Shown here: positions 46,083 to 57,265 of the stretch, piece by piece | How the letters are laid out: each line of letters begins with the position of its first letter | How positions within the stretch are numbered: position 1 is the stretch's first letter | From: Legionella quinlivanii | Lineage (GTDB): Bacteria; Pseudomonadota; Gammaproteobacteria; Legionellales; Legionellaceae | Assembly (NCBI RefSeq): GCF_003265995.1 | Contig: NZ_MVJN01000002.1 | Location: 62,001-126,000, forward strand | Direction of reading: 5' to 3' | DNA: 64,000 bases | The notes under the pieces: generated by a model | Seen by the model: the letters and a program-made list of their open reading frames with translations, nothing else | Told to the model about the DNA's origin: nothing | Database searches by the model: none | Position numbers and translations under genes: made by a program

Positions 46083-47333
46083 TTAAGCAGGTCTGCGATT
46101 TCGCTTCGCCTGCTGCTTGTCAGCACCGAGGGGTTTTCTCCTCTTGAATGCCACAGCTTTTCCGGGAGGAGTCTTGTTAGGAACTGAAGCAGGTAAATTG
46201 TGATTAGGTTCAAAATCTTCAATTTCAACCCGGTTTAATTTGCGTTTGATTAATTTTTCAATGGCATTTAACTGACCCACTTCATCGGCGCTTACCAGGG
46301 ACACAGCCAAGCCGTCAGCACCCGCACGACCGGTGCGGCCAATGCGATGGACATAATCTTCAGCCACTTGCGGTAAATCAAAATTAACCACACAGGGCAG
46401 TTGATCAATATCAATTCCTCGCGCTGCAATATCAGTAGCAACCAGGATATGCAATGTACCCGCTTTGAACTCGGCTAAAACCTTGGTGCGCTGTGACTGT
46501 GATTTATTGCCATGAATTGCTGCGGCATAGATCTGCTGTTCAGCCAATTGTTTGACCAGCTTGTTTGCCCCATGTTTGGTACGCGAGAATACTATCGTCT
46601 GTCCCCATTTATTTTTATGAATCAGATGGCCGAGCAATGCCGCTTTCCGACCTTTATCGACCGGATGAACGGTTTGTTTAATTGTCGCCACAGTAGTGTT
46701 GCGGGGGGCCACATCAATTTCCACAGGATTGTTGAGAATATTTTTCACAAGTGAACGAATCTGATCGGAAAAAGTAGCTGAAAACAAAAGATTCTGCCGA
46801 TTCTTTGGTAACAAGCTGATAATCCGTTTAATGTCGTGGATAAAACCCATATCGAGCATTCGATCGGCCTCATCGAGCACCAGAGTATTAATCTGATCAA
46901 AGGAAATCGCTCGCTGCTGATGTAAATCCAGCAAACGTCCTGGAGTTGCAACTAATAATTCAACACCGCTGCGTAACTTCATCATCTGAGGATTAATTTT
47001 TACCCCGCCAAAAACAACAGCGGAACGCAATGATAAATGACGCCCATATTCCAAAATACTTTCATGGACCTGCGCTGCCAGCTCTCTGGTTGGAGTTAGT
47101 ATCAAAATGAGAGCCCGGTTGGATCTTGCCCGTGGTTTATCATGTATTTTTTGTAAAAGAGGCAAAACAAAACCTGCTGTTTTTCCTGTACCTGTCTGTG
47201 CGGAAGCCAGAACATCTCTTCCCCCCAAAACAGCAGGAATGGCCTGCGTCTGAATAGGAGATGGCTTAAGGTATCCCAGTTCGCTGGTTGCCAAAACCAA
47301 GGGCTCAATCAATCCCAGCTCTTTAAAACTCAT
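46083..47333 (-). CDS. rhlE: DEAD-box RNA helicase RhlE-type
   Basis: 416 aa. Core motifs in order: Q motif [11 protein letters not shown], Walker [43 protein letters not shown] (DEAD), SATFS, then [13 protein letters not shown] and [10 protein letters not shown]. The C-terminus is short and basic ([20 protein letters not shown]). RhlE-type helicases act in ribosome maturation and RNA decay; the subfamily call rests on overall pattern and length. Confidence 0.88.
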   Translation of the reverse strand: MSFKELGLIEPLVLATSELGYLKPSPIQTQAIPAVLGGRDVLASAQTGTGKTAGFVLPLLQKIHDKPRARSNRALILILTPTRELAAQVHESILEYGRHLSLRSAVVFGGVKINPQMMKLRSGVELLVATPGRLLDLHQQRAISFDQINTLVLDEADRMLDMGFIHDIKRIISLLPKNRQNLLFSATFSDQIRSLVKNILNNPVEIDVAPRNTTVATIKQTVHPVDKGRKAALLGHLIHKNKWGQTIVFSRTKHGANKLVKQLAEQQIYAAAIHGNKSQSQRTKVLAEFKAGTLHILVATDIAARGIDIDQLPCVVNFDLPQVAEDYVHRIGRTGRAGADGLAVSLVSADEVGQLNAIEKLIKRKLNRVEIEDFEPNHNLPASVPNKTPPGKAVAFKRRKPLGADKQQAKRNRRPA

Positions 47334-47465
47334 AATTTATTCCTCGAATGCGATAGTTATTTACAATGAATTTTAATCCTATCCATTCAATGTGCTTTTT
47401 ATAATGACGGATTATACCATAATTCGAGATAAAATGTTTTATTCCAATTGTTTCCTGATTAGTCA

Positions 47466-50400
47466 ATGGCAGCAAAGAAAAGCTGGATTACAAACCCAAC
47501 TCTTAGTACAATGACAGACCACATAGGTTTTATTAGAGACACAATGGATAACGAAATTCGCGAATTTATAGGCAAAACTCTGGCATCACTTTCAGATATG
47601 GCAAAGGAAATTGAATCAACAGACCCTTTGCAGACGATGCATGAAAAAGCAATTCGAGCCTATACTCTCCATTGCCATCAGGTATTTGTGGAATTATCCG
47701 AATCAGAAAACATTTCAGAAGCGCTGGAACAAGCCCTTAAAGACAATTGGGAATTAATAAAAAAAAGCCTTCTTTCATATACGGCCCTACCGTTTCACCC
47801 GGTGACGGCGTTCTGGTGTGATGCAGCAAAATGGGTTGCCTTATCCAAACCCAAATCTCAGGAACCTGCCAATCCCCTTTTATTTTTAATTCCTGGTCTA
47901 CAATGCGTCGTCTCGGTGCATGAGGACTACCCTGATTTGCTGCCCGTCTCCAATCAGACGACAGGGAAATGGGAAATGGACCTGCTGAAAATTATATCCA
48001 CTCACATACTGAATGACGCGGGCACCCATTTGATTCCACTGCGCTGCCTGCTCAGGCAAGACGAGGCAGTGGGTCTGCCAACAATTTATAATCCTTATAT
48101 TGATGACGATACAGACCCCTCTGTGGTTCAATTGAATGAAAAAGAAATCTTCCGTATCTTCCATTTCTCATTGGATACCCAGACTATCTATGAGTCAAAG
48201 CAGCAGTTTGACGCTCTGGCGGCAAATAATGATGATTTATTAGGCCAGCTGACTTTGCTTCGCAAAAAAATGAAAGAAAACAGTGTTCATGGAAGAGGAA
48301 GCGAATTGGCGGCAGGTCAGTTTTTTGATAAAAGTCTTATGGATTTTATCACCTGGTATAATGCCATCGAAGATCATTCCAATGAACCGGAAGAAATTCA
48401 CCAGTATATTCAAAGACTCCGCGGTTTCAGCGGGCCTGTAGTAAATCCATTCAACAAAGGTCTTATTGTTGAAACTCTCGAAATTGTCGAACAGCTGCCG
48501 CCAGAGGACAATGAATTTTTTCAGAACTATTTTGCCCCTCTCAAAACCCTTGTTGCAATGGATAAGCCTGATGAACAGCAATTGGAAGAGGCTCGCCAAA
48601 TTATTTATAACTTGCTGGTACAACTAGGTATTATTGCCTCTTCAACCAATATACCTCCCTTGCAAAGGGTGCTTCCGGAAACCCTTGCTGATAAGGTATC
48701 CAGCCTGAAACGCTATGCTTTTAAGAAAGATAATCGCGAAAATCCCAGCACCTGTCTTTCTATTTTAGGGACAAGACTGGATGAACTATTAATTAAATAT
48801 CATGAGGTTTTGGCTAAAATAAAAACCAGCACAAACAGGCAGCAATCGCTGGCAGAAGAAGCCTTAAAAATTCTCAAAGCGGCGAAAGAAGCATTTCAGA
48901 GAAAACTCGATAATTCCGAACCTTTAAATGGTCATGATAAACTCCCTCTAAATCCCCAGGTTCTTGATAAATTACAAATCTCTTATTCTTTTCAGGAACC
49001 TGAAGATTTAGACATTCTGGAAAGCCTTAGCCCCGATGAAATTACCAGCATTTGTAACGATGGAAGGCTCGCTGCCTCTTTACTTGATCCACGCGTTAGA
49101 GATCAGTTAATTCTGTTCGCCCTGACCACCTCAACTGACAAATTGCATGCGCTGCTGAAGGGGTTAAGCATGTCTCTGCTTCCATTCCATCAGAAAGCAC
49201 TGGATAGGTTGATTCCATTGTTGCGCCATCTTTCAGAAGCTCTGGATATAGAACAATGCCGGGCTGTTTACGAAACCACGAAAGATTATCTGGTTCGATT
49301 ATGCATAAACAGACCATCCCAGTTCTCCTGGGACCTGATTGCTGAGCTTGATCAGCAAAAAAATAATCTCCTCTTGGGTACAATTATCGACGAGCTTTCA
49401 AAACGGATTACAACAGCAGACTCTTTTTGCAAAGTCTATAGAGTAATCTCAACACATAACACCGAAAAAAGGACGGTTTTTTTCAATCAAATGCGAGGAA
49501 AGCTGCCGTCCTTGATGAACACAGTGAATAATCGCACACTGGTATACAAGAAATTGTCGCCTGAGCATCGGATGATAATATTTCCAAATGGCTTAGCCTA
49601 TCAGTCTGTTCCGGTAAAAACGTTTAATGAGTTTAAATCGCTTTACTCTAATTTACATGACTATGAACAGAGAGATTTGTTTCAACCTTACAAAGGCCAG
49701 CTAGCGGCATGGGTTCAATCATCAGCCCAATTATTACAGTTACTCAGGATTTTAATACCGGCACACTTTGATGAACTGCTTTCAGAAATTCAACTGGATA
49801 AACTGGAAAAAACAAGCCCCACTGAGGTTCGTTCTGCACTTGAAAGCAAGTATGTGGGGAGCTATATACCCAGACGGTATCTTCATTTGCTTGTCACATT
49901 AACTGATTTTTCCAACATCGGTTCTTTTCATAGTCTAAGTCATGCTATCCAACTCATTCATCAGGAGCGGCAGCGGGTCTTCGAAAAAGCCAGTGTGTAT
50001 ACAGTGGGCAGCTCCTCATCGGTAACTGGCTGCGCTCTGGAATTACTTGATGCCGAAGATCGCCAGTTTCTACTCAGCTCAGAACAGCATATTAATACTC
50101 TTTTTGAAAGTGTCGAATTTCGTCTGGGGGAGTTATCACGCATTGGTACTTATGCAGTTGTCAATGTACTTCAAGGCCTCAGTATCCAGCAACGCGATAG
50201 TGTTTTTGACAAGTATATAATACCCCACTTAAGGGATTTGCTGAAAACAACGACTGATTGGAAGAATTTATTGATTTATCTATCTCCCCAGCAAAGGGAA
50301 ATAATCAATCGTTTTGTATTTCATAATCTTGAGAATCTCGAACTATTCTCTGATATGAACTCTTTTAACAGGGCTCCCTTCCAGTATCTTGACGAAGGAC

Positions 50401-51872
50401 AGTGTCGCATTATTTTCTCAACTCAAAAAGAGGTCTTACTGGAAGGCATTAAATCATTCAAATCATTTTCTGAATTTTTGAGAAAAACAGGTCGCCCCAA
50501 CAAAGAAAACAAGGAAATCTTTGATTTGTTTAAATACAGGTTCTGCCGCTGGCAGGGCAAGAGTGCATTCACTCTCGGCACTCTTTTTTCATGCCTGGGG
50601 CCTTCCGAACTCCAGGAGGCCTTCGACCTGTTGAAAAGATTTATTCCTGATCTTATTAAATCAGCGAAAGATCTTGTTTCAATTGGCCGTTTTCTGACAA
50701 AAGCCCAGCTTCAGGAAATAAGCCCAAGGATTAAATTGGAAACACATGAACATTCTCTTGAAGAGACGGCTCTTGAACTTGGCACAATGAAACCAGGCGA
50801 ATGGGCAGCAACCATAGAAACAATTTTTGATTTCCTTCCCAGGCAAATCCATTCACCTCGACAATTTTCCCGGCTCAGCAGCTTCTTAAGTAACACTCAG
50901 TGCCGAGATCTATTTTTATTATGCGTTGATAATTTAGTCAGTCTTTCTGATGTCAACCAGAGCATTGAATTTCTTAAATCATTGCGATTGACACAAGCCT
51001 GTATGATTTATCGAGAGGCTGGAAAGAAATGTCCGGAACTTCTAACGACAGGTATTTTTGAATCTCTGGTTGATACTTTTAATTCGGCTCCGCTGAGCAG
51101 CCTCTCACAAAAAGAGTTCATCAATCTGGGCAAGTACTTATCAATTTCCGAATGCCAGCTATTGTTCTCTAAAACTATTCACAAAATGACACCGGCTTTA
51201 ACGACGGCAAGCGATTACCTGAACCTGCTCCAATCATTAGAGTTTGAACAGGCCTATGTAATTTATTTAGAAATAGCCAGGGAACTCTCTGAGGATTTAC
51301 ATTTATCCAGAACCATTTTCTGTTTGCTGCTCGAAAGTTTAAGTGGTGACCCGGATAAGTTTCTGAGAATTTGCAATAACCCTTATTTTCCTCTGTCCTA
51401 TTGGATTCGCAACCTGGATGATTTCATTTTCTTCATGGAGAAAAACTTATTTCTAAATACCGAATTGCTCTTCAAAGCAGCTACACCCATCCTGCAAACA
51501 TTTAATCCATCAGCCAGTGAAATAGACAGGCTAAGACAACGTTTATCACCAGCCGAATGCGCGGCAACAATTAAATGTTTTCCAGCCCAGGAACAAGAAG
51601 GTCAACCCGGAATCGACTCTCCAGGTACCAACTCTCATGCTTTTTTTGGCTCAACGAAACGTAAAGCCGTCAATGAATGCAGAGACAGCAAACGACTACG
51701 CCGGGAAATGATTGATTGTGGTCATACCTACAATCTCTCGGATGAAGAGGAGCCTTCTTTAGCACGTTCGATTGAATCATTATTCACTGGATGGAATGAA
51801 ACTTGTGACGACTGGTTGAGGGAAGAACCCGAGAGTGAATCTATGGATTTCGAGACTGGATTTATAAGATAA
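47466..51872 (+). CDS. Giant helical-repeat protein, paralogue 1 of 3 (candidate effector)
   Basis: 1,468 aa; almost entirely alpha-helical, with no signal peptide, membrane segment or known catalytic motif. The conserved module begins at residue 27 (DNEIREFIGKTL, then PLQTMHEKAIRAYTLHC), where an ATG at 47544 is in exact register with the starts of the other two paralogues and may be the true start. The middle shows degenerate units of about 36 residues, clearest at about 900-1020 (LSIQQRD, LSPQQRE and LDEGQCR, each followed by two helices). The tail has SPGTNSHAFFG (1385-1395), basic clusters KRKA (1398) and KRLRR (1409-1413), and an acidic end with DDWLREEPESE and ETGFIR. Function unknown; Dot/Icm secretion is a hypothesis. 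Confidence 0.75.
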   Translation: MAAKKSWITNPTLSTMTDHIGFIRDTMDNEIREFIGKTLASLSDMAKEIESTDPLQTMHEKAIRAYTLHCHQVFVELSESENISEALEQALKDNWELIKKSLLSYTALPFHPVTAFWCDAAKWVALSKPKSQEPANPLLFLIPGLQCVVSVHEDYPDLLPVSNQTTGKWEMDLLKIISTHILNDAGTHLIPLRCLLRQDEAVGLPTIYNPYIDDDTDPSVVQLNEKEIFRIFHFSLDTQTIYESKQQFDALAANNDDLLGQLTLLRKKMKENSVHGRGSELAAGQFFDKSLMDFITWYNAIEDHSNEPEEIHQYIQRLRGFSGPVVNPFNKGLIVETLEIVEQLPPEDNEFFQNYFAPLKTLVAMDKPDEQQLEEARQIIYNLLVQLGIIASSTNIPPLQRVLPETLADKVSSLKRYAFKKDNRENPSTCLSILGTRLDELLIKYHEVLAKIKTSTNRQQSLAEEALKILKAAKEAFQRKLDNSEPLNGHDKLPLNPQVLDKLQISYSFQEPEDLDILESLSPDEITSICNDGRLAASLLDPRVRDQLILFALTTSTDKLHALLKGLSMSLLPFHQKALDRLIPLLRHLSEALDIEQCRAVYETTKDYLVRLCINRPSQFSWDLIAELDQQKNNLLLGTIIDELSKRITTADSFCKVYRVISTHNTEKRTVFFNQMRGKLPSLMNTVNNRTLVYKKLSPEHRMIIFPNGLAYQSVPVKTFNEFKSLYSNLHDYEQRDLFQPYKGQLAAWVQSSAQLLQLLRILIPAHFDELLSEIQLDKLEKTSPTEVRSALESKYVGSYIPRRYLHLLVTLTDFSNIGSFHSLSHAIQLIHQERQRVFEKASVYTVGSSSSVTGCALELLDAEDRQFLLSSEQHINTLFESVEFRLGELSRIGTYAVVNVLQGLSIQQRDSVFDKYIIPHLRDLLKTTTDWKNLLIYLSPQQREIINRFVFHNLENLELFSDMNSFNRAPFQYLDEGQCRIIFSTQKEVLLEGIKSFKSFSEFLRKTGRPNKENKEIFDLFKYRFCRWQGKSAFTLGTLFSCLGPSELQEAFDLLKRFIPDLIKSAKDLVSIGRFLTKAQLQEISPRIKLETHEHSLEETALELGTMKPGEWAATIETIFDFLPRQIHSPRQFSRLSSFLSNTQCRDLFLLCVDNLVSLSDVNQSIEFLKSLRLTQACMIYREAGKKCPELLTTGIFESLVDTFNSAPLSSLSQKEFINLGKYLSISECQLLFSKTIHKMTPALTTASDYLNLLQSLEFEQAYVIYLEIARELSEDLHLSRTIFCLLLESLSGDPDKFLRICNNPYFPLSYWIRNLDDFIFFMEKNLFLNTELLFKAATPILQTFNPSASEIDRLRQRLSPAECAATIKCFPAQEQEGQPGIDSPGTNSHAFFGSTKRKAVNECRDSKRLRREMIDCGHTYNLSDEEEPSLARSIESLFTGWNETCDDWLREEPESESMDFETGFIR

Positions 51873-51963
51873 ATTTTGAGTTCACTCTGGTTTTTCACCT
51901 ACGTTGTAGAAAGTCAGTAAAGTGGATAAATATACACCGCCATTTAGACAAATAAGAGGCCCA

Positions 51964-54900
51964 ATGAGCAACGATATTCAATTATTTTTAGACAACAGCC
52001 TGGAAACACTTGCCAATGTGATTGCAGAATTTGATTCAATGGGTCCTTTGCAGAATATGCATGAAAAATCCATCCAGGCATATACTATACGTTGTGCAAA
52101 GCTGCTTCGTGAATTAATTGATTCGCAAAATCCATTAGAAGCATTGGAGCAAGCCCTTCGGAATAATTGGAAGTTGATAAGAAACAGTTTACTTTCATAT
52201 ACAGCCTTACCATTTCATCCATTGACCGCTATCTGGTGTGAAGCGGCGAAGCTGATAGCTTCCTCCAGATCCAGAGCCGAAGAACCTGTAAATCCACTTT
52301 TATTATTAATTCCTGAATTGCAGTGTGTAATCTCTCAGCATTTTGATTATCCTGATCTAACTCCGGTTTATAATCAAACAACTGGCCAATGGGAAATGGA
52401 TCTCCTGAAAATTCTGTCCACACATATTTTGAATGATGCAGGCACTCATCTTATTCCCTTAAGCACCTTGCTTAAACTGGATGAAACGGTGGGCTTGCCG
52501 GTAATTTATAACCCCTATTTCGATGATAATACTGATCCGGCATTAGTTGAACTAAAGGAAAAGGAAACTTCCCGTTTATACCATTATTCTTTTGATACAC
52601 AAATTATCTATGAAGCAAAGCAACGTTTTGATGTGCTTGCTGAAAACAATGAGGGTTTATTAGGTCAGCTAAGACTCCTGCGCAAGAAGATGAAAGAAAA
52701 CAGCAGGCAGGGAGGCCAGGGAACTGAATTGGAAGCGGGTGCATATTTTGATAATAGCATGCTGGATTTCATCAGTTGGTATAATGAAATTGAAGATCAT
52801 AGTGAAGAACCCAATGAAGTCAGGCTGTTCATTCAAACACTTCGTGATTTCAGCGGTCCTCTGGTCAGGCCTTTTAAAAGATCGCTCATTGTGAAGACCC
52901 TTCAAATCGTTGAACAATTATCTCCGGATGATAAAAATGTGTTTCAGCATTTTTTTGCTCCTTTGAAAACAATTGTGGCAATGAATAATCCCGGTCCGGA
53001 GCAACTGGAAGAAGCAAGGCAAATCATTTATCAATTACTTGTGCAATTAGGTATTATCGCAACCGCCACACACAATAACCCTCTTCCTCATGCCATTCCC
53101 GAACCGCTCGCTCATAAACTAGGCAAGCTCAAACGATACGCGTTTAAAAAAAATAATCAGGAAGATCCCAACACCTGCCTCTCTATTTTGGGAACCAAAC
53201 TGGATAATCTGTTGATCAGGCATTCTGAAGCATTATCTCGAATCAAAACGAGTGATGACCGGCAACAAGTGTTAATGGAAAAAGCACTCAAAGATTTCCG
53301 ATCAGTTAAAGAATCATTTAAGGAAAAACTGGATAAGGGTGAACCACTGAATGGTCATGACAAATTAATGTTAAATCGTAACATTCTCAATGAGTTGAAT
53401 CTCAGACTGTCATTTGAGCATTCTCAGGACCTGGAAATTTTAGAAACGCTAAGTGCAGATGAGATTACCTCGCTGTGTACTGATGAAAGGCTGGTATTGT
53501 CTTTACTTCACAGAAGGAATACCGACCAGCTAATTCTCTTTGCCCTGACTGCCTCAACCGATAAACTGTATGCGCTTCTGGACGGCCTAAGCCAGTCATT
53601 ACTTAATGGGGCACAAAAAAATCTGGAAAAATTAATTCCCTTGTTGCTCCATCTTTCCGATGCCTTTGAGATTGAGCAGTGCAAGTTGATATACGAAAGA
53701 ATTAAGGGCTATATCCTTCGTTTATGTACCGATAAAACGAGTATTTTTTCCGGTGATCTTCTTGTGCCGCTTAGACAGCCCAAAAAACAACTTTTGCTTG
53801 ATACCATAATCAATGAACTTCCAGACTCGATTAAAACAGCAGCCTCTTTTTGTAAAGTTTATTCGCTGCTTCATACGAACAGCATAGAGAAAAATGAACT
53901 ATTTTTTAATCAAATGCGACCTAGACTTCCTGCTATGATGAGAACAATAAATGGCAGTACTCAGTTGTATAACAGACTGAGAACTGAGCATCGTGATCTC
54001 ATTTTTCCTGATGGTCTGATGAATCAATCAGATAAGGTAAAAACGCTCAATCAGTTTATTGCACTTTTCAATAGCTTAAATTTTCAGGAACGGGAGCATT
54101 TGTTCGCATCATACAAGCCTATGCTTCTAACGTGGATTAAATCATCAACTCATTTATTGCAACTATTTAAAATCCTTATATCGTATCAATTTGATGAGCT
54201 GCTTTCAGAAATACAGCTTGATAAATTGGAAATAAAAACGAGCTCACGAGAAGTACGCTCTGCACTTTCAAGTAAATATTCCAATCAGATTCCTCATAAT
54301 TATCTTTCTTTGATTGTTCCATTGACTAGCATTGAAAACGTTCATTCCTTTCAGTGTTTATGGGATGCCATCGAACCTATCTACCAAGAGCAGCAGGAGG
54401 TAATGCGAAAGGTCCAGCGTTTTGACATGAGCGGCCCTCTTCCGGAAACAAACGCTGAGTATGAATTGCTTCTCAGTGGAGCAGATCGTCATTTTTTAAA
54501 TATCTCCAGAGCCCATATTACTTATCTTTTTGAACGTATTGAATTTCGCATCGAAGGGTTATTACACAATTCCACTTATGTTATCTCACAAGTGCTGAAA
54601 GGACTGAGTGAAGCGCAGCGCGATATAGTATTTGACAAATATATTCAGCCCAAATTGGCTATTTTAATTCGCAAGCCTCAGGATTGGACAAATCTGTTAT
54701 TTTATCTGAATCCTATTCAACGTCGAATTATTAATAAGTTCGTCTTTGACAATCTTCAGCTCTCGCAGCTATTTACTAAACAAAGTGATTTTATAGATGG
54801 CCCCTACAGATTTCTTGAACCCGAACAAATCCATATTATATTTTCAAGTCAGAGACACTCCCTGCAAAAATGTATTAATTCGTTTGGAGCCTTCACTCAG

Positions 54901-56307
54901 TTATTAAGCAATTTAGCCCGTCCCAAAAAAGAAAATAAGGAGCTGTTTGATTTATTCAAAAACAATTTAAGCCGTTGGAAAGGCAAAGATGCGGACACTA
55001 TCAGTCAACTCTTTTCTTGTTTAGAGGATACACAAATTCAGGAAGCCTTCGATCTTTTGAAAAGATTTATACCTGAACATATTAGCTCAGCAAGGGACCT
55101 GATTTTAATTTGTCGGTCTCTGAACAAGAGACAATTTGAACAGATACGCTCTAAAATAAAGTTTAAAGCAAACCAGTATTCGATTACAGAAACTTTGCAT
55201 GAGCTTCGCCATATGACTGCCGGTGAGCGTGCAGCAGCAGTGGATATTACTTTTGATTTTCTTCCTTCTCAAATCAATTCACTCAAAGACTTTTCTGAGC
55301 TCAGTAAATTTCTAAGTTCAACTCAGTGCGGTGCTCTATTCATAATGTGCTTTGATAAATTATCGCCTCTTCTGTATGGGATGAATGAGTACCTTCAATT
55401 TATTCAATCGCTAGATTGGGTACAGGGCTTTTTAATCTATCATGAAGCTTGCAAAAAACGCCCGGAATTGATATCCGAGGCCGTCTTTGATACTCTGATT
55501 GGAGCATTTGCGGATGCTTCGCAGGGCGGTATTTCATTAAGCGTACTGATTGAGCTGAACAAATATCTGCCCCCTGCGCCCTATCGGCTGTTGATCTCAA
55601 AAACGCTTCACCTAATCGCTCCTCGCTTAACGGCCATAGGTGATTATCTTAATTTCCTTGAATTATTGGAGTTTGAAAAGGCTTGTCTGATTTATCCAGA
55701 AATAACCAGGAATCTTCCCAAGCAATTATCCCGCACTATTTTCTGCCTTATGCTGGAAACCCTTAATGATGCGCCGGACAAATTTTTAGGTTTTTGCAAC
55801 AATCCTCATTTTCTTCTGTCTAATTGGCTTCATACCATCGAGGATTTTATTTATTTCATGCAAAGAGGTTTATTTCTGAATACCGACTTGTTTCTTGAGG
55901 CTGCCAAACCTTTTTTACAAACGCTCAATCCATCGGCCAGCGAGAAAATCAGGTTGAGCCATTGCTTACTCCCTGCTGAATACCAGAAAACAGTTCAATG
56001 TTTTCCAGCGCTCAGCGAGAGTAAGGAGCACGCTCAGGAGGACAGGATGCAAATCGATTACCTTGGCCGTAATCCACAGGCTTTTTTTGGGTTAAAGCGG
56101 AAAAATGCTGATGCTCGCATGAAAGATTGCAAACGGCAACACCGCGCGGAGCCTGGCCATGAACAACCACAGAGTACTTATTCCCTGGAGAAGACTGACG
56201 CCCTATCAAACTCATTCAGTTCCATATTCAATGGAGAAATTGATGACTGGTTGAAGGAGGAACTTGAGAGTGAAGGTATGGAGCTTGAAACTGGATTTCT
56301 AAGATAG
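51964..56307 (+). CDS. Giant helical-repeat protein, paralogue 2 of 3 (candidate effector)
   Basis: 1,447 aa from ATG 51964, which has AAGAGG four bases upstream and aligns residue for residue with the paralogue starts; a GTG at 51922 would add 14 residues. It is collinear with paralogue 1 nearly end to end, with many identical stretches (HEKSIQAYT, LLSYTALPFHPLTA, STHILNDAGTHLIPL, LEEARQIIYQLLVQLGIIA). Repeats near its middle read LSEAQRD and LNPIQRR. The tail has YLGRNPQAFFG (56059-56091), KRK and KRQHR basic clusters, and DDWLKEELESE with ETGFLR at the end. It begins 91 bases after paralogue 1 and is probably co-transcribed or a recent tandem duplicate. Confidence 0.75.
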   Translation: MSNDIQLFLDNSLETLANVIAEFDSMGPLQNMHEKSIQAYTIRCAKLLRELIDSQNPLEALEQALRNNWKLIRNSLLSYTALPFHPLTAIWCEAAKLIASSRSRAEEPVNPLLLLIPELQCVISQHFDYPDLTPVYNQTTGQWEMDLLKILSTHILNDAGTHLIPLSTLLKLDETVGLPVIYNPYFDDNTDPALVELKEKETSRLYHYSFDTQIIYEAKQRFDVLAENNEGLLGQLRLLRKKMKENSRQGGQGTELEAGAYFDNSMLDFISWYNEIEDHSEEPNEVRLFIQTLRDFSGPLVRPFKRSLIVKTLQIVEQLSPDDKNVFQHFFAPLKTIVAMNNPGPEQLEEARQIIYQLLVQLGIIATATHNNPLPHAIPEPLAHKLGKLKRYAFKKNNQEDPNTCLSILGTKLDNLLIRHSEALSRIKTSDDRQQVLMEKALKDFRSVKESFKEKLDKGEPLNGHDKLMLNRNILNELNLRLSFEHSQDLEILETLSADEITSLCTDERLVLSLLHRRNTDQLILFALTASTDKLYALLDGLSQSLLNGAQKNLEKLIPLLLHLSDAFEIEQCKLIYERIKGYILRLCTDKTSIFSGDLLVPLRQPKKQLLLDTIINELPDSIKTAASFCKVYSLLHTNSIEKNELFFNQMRPRLPAMMRTINGSTQLYNRLRTEHRDLIFPDGLMNQSDKVKTLNQFIALFNSLNFQEREHLFASYKPMLLTWIKSSTHLLQLFKILISYQFDELLSEIQLDKLEIKTSSREVRSALSSKYSNQIPHNYLSLIVPLTSIENVHSFQCLWDAIEPIYQEQQEVMRKVQRFDMSGPLPETNAEYELLLSGADRHFLNISRAHITYLFERIEFRIEGLLHNSTYVISQVLKGLSEAQRDIVFDKYIQPKLAILIRKPQDWTNLLFYLNPIQRRIINKFVFDNLQLSQLFTKQSDFIDGPYRFLEPEQIHIIFSSQRHSLQKCINSFGAFTQLLSNLARPKKENKELFDLFKNNLSRWKGKDADTISQLFSCLEDTQIQEAFDLLKRFIPEHISSARDLILICRSLNKRQFEQIRSKIKFKANQYSITETLHELRHMTAGERAAAVDITFDFLPSQINSLKDFSELSKFLSSTQCGALFIMCFDKLSPLLYGMNEYLQFIQSLDWVQGFLIYHEACKKRPELISEAVFDTLIGAFADASQGGISLSVLIELNKYLPPAPYRLLISKTLHLIAPRLTAIGDYLNFLELLEFEKACLIYPEITRNLPKQLSRTIFCLMLETLNDAPDKFLGFCNNPHFLLSNWLHTIEDFIYFMQRGLFLNTDLFLEAAKPFLQTLNPSASEKIRLSHCLLPAEYQKTVQCFPALSESKEHAQEDRMQIDYLGRNPQAFFGLKRKNADARMKDCKRQHRAEPGHEQPQSTYSLEKTDALSNSFSSIFNGEIDDWLKEELESEGMELETGFLR

Positions 56308-56310
56308 CAA

Positions 56311-56425
56311 GAGAAAATCCCCTCTCTCTAACTCTCTCCCCTGAGGGGAGAGAGGACTTTAGGAAAGATTCATTTAAAAAGTCCCCTCTCCCAAGCTGGG
56401 AGAGGGCGTAGGGTGAGGGTTGATT
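56311..56425. repeat. Family E hairpins after paralogue 2
   Basis: CTCTCTCCCC (56332-56341) and GGGGAGAGAG (56345-56354) form a perfect 10-bp stem with a 3-base loop. A second CCCTCTCCCAAGC/GGGAGAGGG hairpin follows at about 56383-56407, then GTAGGGTGAGGGTTGATTT, similar to sequence at 38041-38060. Likely a transcription end between convergent genes. Confidence 0.5.
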
Positions 56426-56443
56426 TAAATCGCTGAGAATCAG

Positions 56444-57265
56444 CTACCATTCCTGCCAAATTGGCTTGCAATACTCTGGTAGTCTGGCCTGTCGACCCAG
56501 GGATATTCTTGACATTCCCTCACCATGAAAATCAGAGCCGCTTGAGGCAAGTAACTGATAGCGAAGACAAAGCCCCGCGAGTTCCTGGGTTTCATTCGCC
56601 ATTCCCTCACCCGAAACCACTTCCATACCCTCTCCGCCTGCCTCCTTAAATACAGTGATCAACTCATGCAGTTTGGTACGGGTTAATTTATATTTTGCAG
56701 GATGGGCTAACACCGCCTGGCCGCCAGCCTGGATAATTGTTTGCACCGCCTCTTCAATCGAAACCCAGGGGGTTGGTACATAGGCAATTTTTCCATGACC
56801 AAGAAAACGGCTAAATGCGGCCTGTTTTTCAACTACTCTACCCTCATCAATCAACAGCTGCGCAAAATGCGGACGACCAATGCGGCGATGGCCCGCAATT
56901 AAAGTTACTTTACTGAGGACATCTTCAATCCCAAGCTGAGTCAGTTTTTCCGCTATTTCCAATGCGCGTTGATGACGATTGGCTTCCTGGCTCTTAATGA
57001 GTGCACTTAAGTGTTCGCTCTGCAAATCCAGTTGATAACCCAGAATATGAATATCGTATTTCTTCCATCGCGTACTGATTTCTATCCCAGGAATTATACG
57101 AATTGCTTGGTGTTGCGCCAATTCGATGAGACGAATACTGCCTTCTATCGTGTCATGATCGGTCAATGCCATTATTTCAAGCTTTGCCTGGAGCGCTTTA
57201 TTCAGTAATTCTTCCGGAGAGTGCAGACCATCAGAAAATGTGCTGTGGCAGTGTAAATCAATCAT
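56444..57265 (-). CDS. PHP-domain phosphoesterase (RNase AM/YciV-like)
   Basis: 273 aa from ATG 57265; a TTG at 57295 would add ten residues. The PHP metal motifs are IDLHCHSTFSDG, ALTDHDT, PGIEIST, LAHPAKY and SGSDFHG. This pattern matches YciV (RNase AM, Rnm), which trims 5' ends of RNAs and degrades short RNAs and 3'-phosphoadenosine 5'-phosphate. It lies on the minus strand between paralogues 2 and 3 and looks like an ordinary housekeeping gene caught inside the cluster. The yciO homologue, its neighbour in E. coli, is 11 kb away here. Confidence 0.85.
   Translation of the reverse strand: MIDLHCHSTFSDGLHSPEELLNKALQAKLEIMALTDHDTIEGSIRLIELAQHQAIRIIPGIEISTRWKKYDIHILGYQLDLQSEHLSALIKSQEANRHQRALEIAEKLTQLGIEDVLSKVTLIAGHRRIGRPHFAQLLIDEGRVVEKQAAFSRFLGHGKIAYVPTPWVSIEEAVQTIIQAGGQAVLAHPAKYKLTRTKLHELITVFKEAGGEGMEVVSGEGMANETQELAGLCLRYQLLASSGSDFHGEGMSRISLGRQARLPEYCKPIWQEW

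Noticed and set aside
47340-47466. PmrA- or CpxR-type regulatory box upstream of the giant genes
   Set aside because: I looked for tandem CTTAAT-type and GTAAA-type half sites upstream of the candidate effectors and found none convincing.
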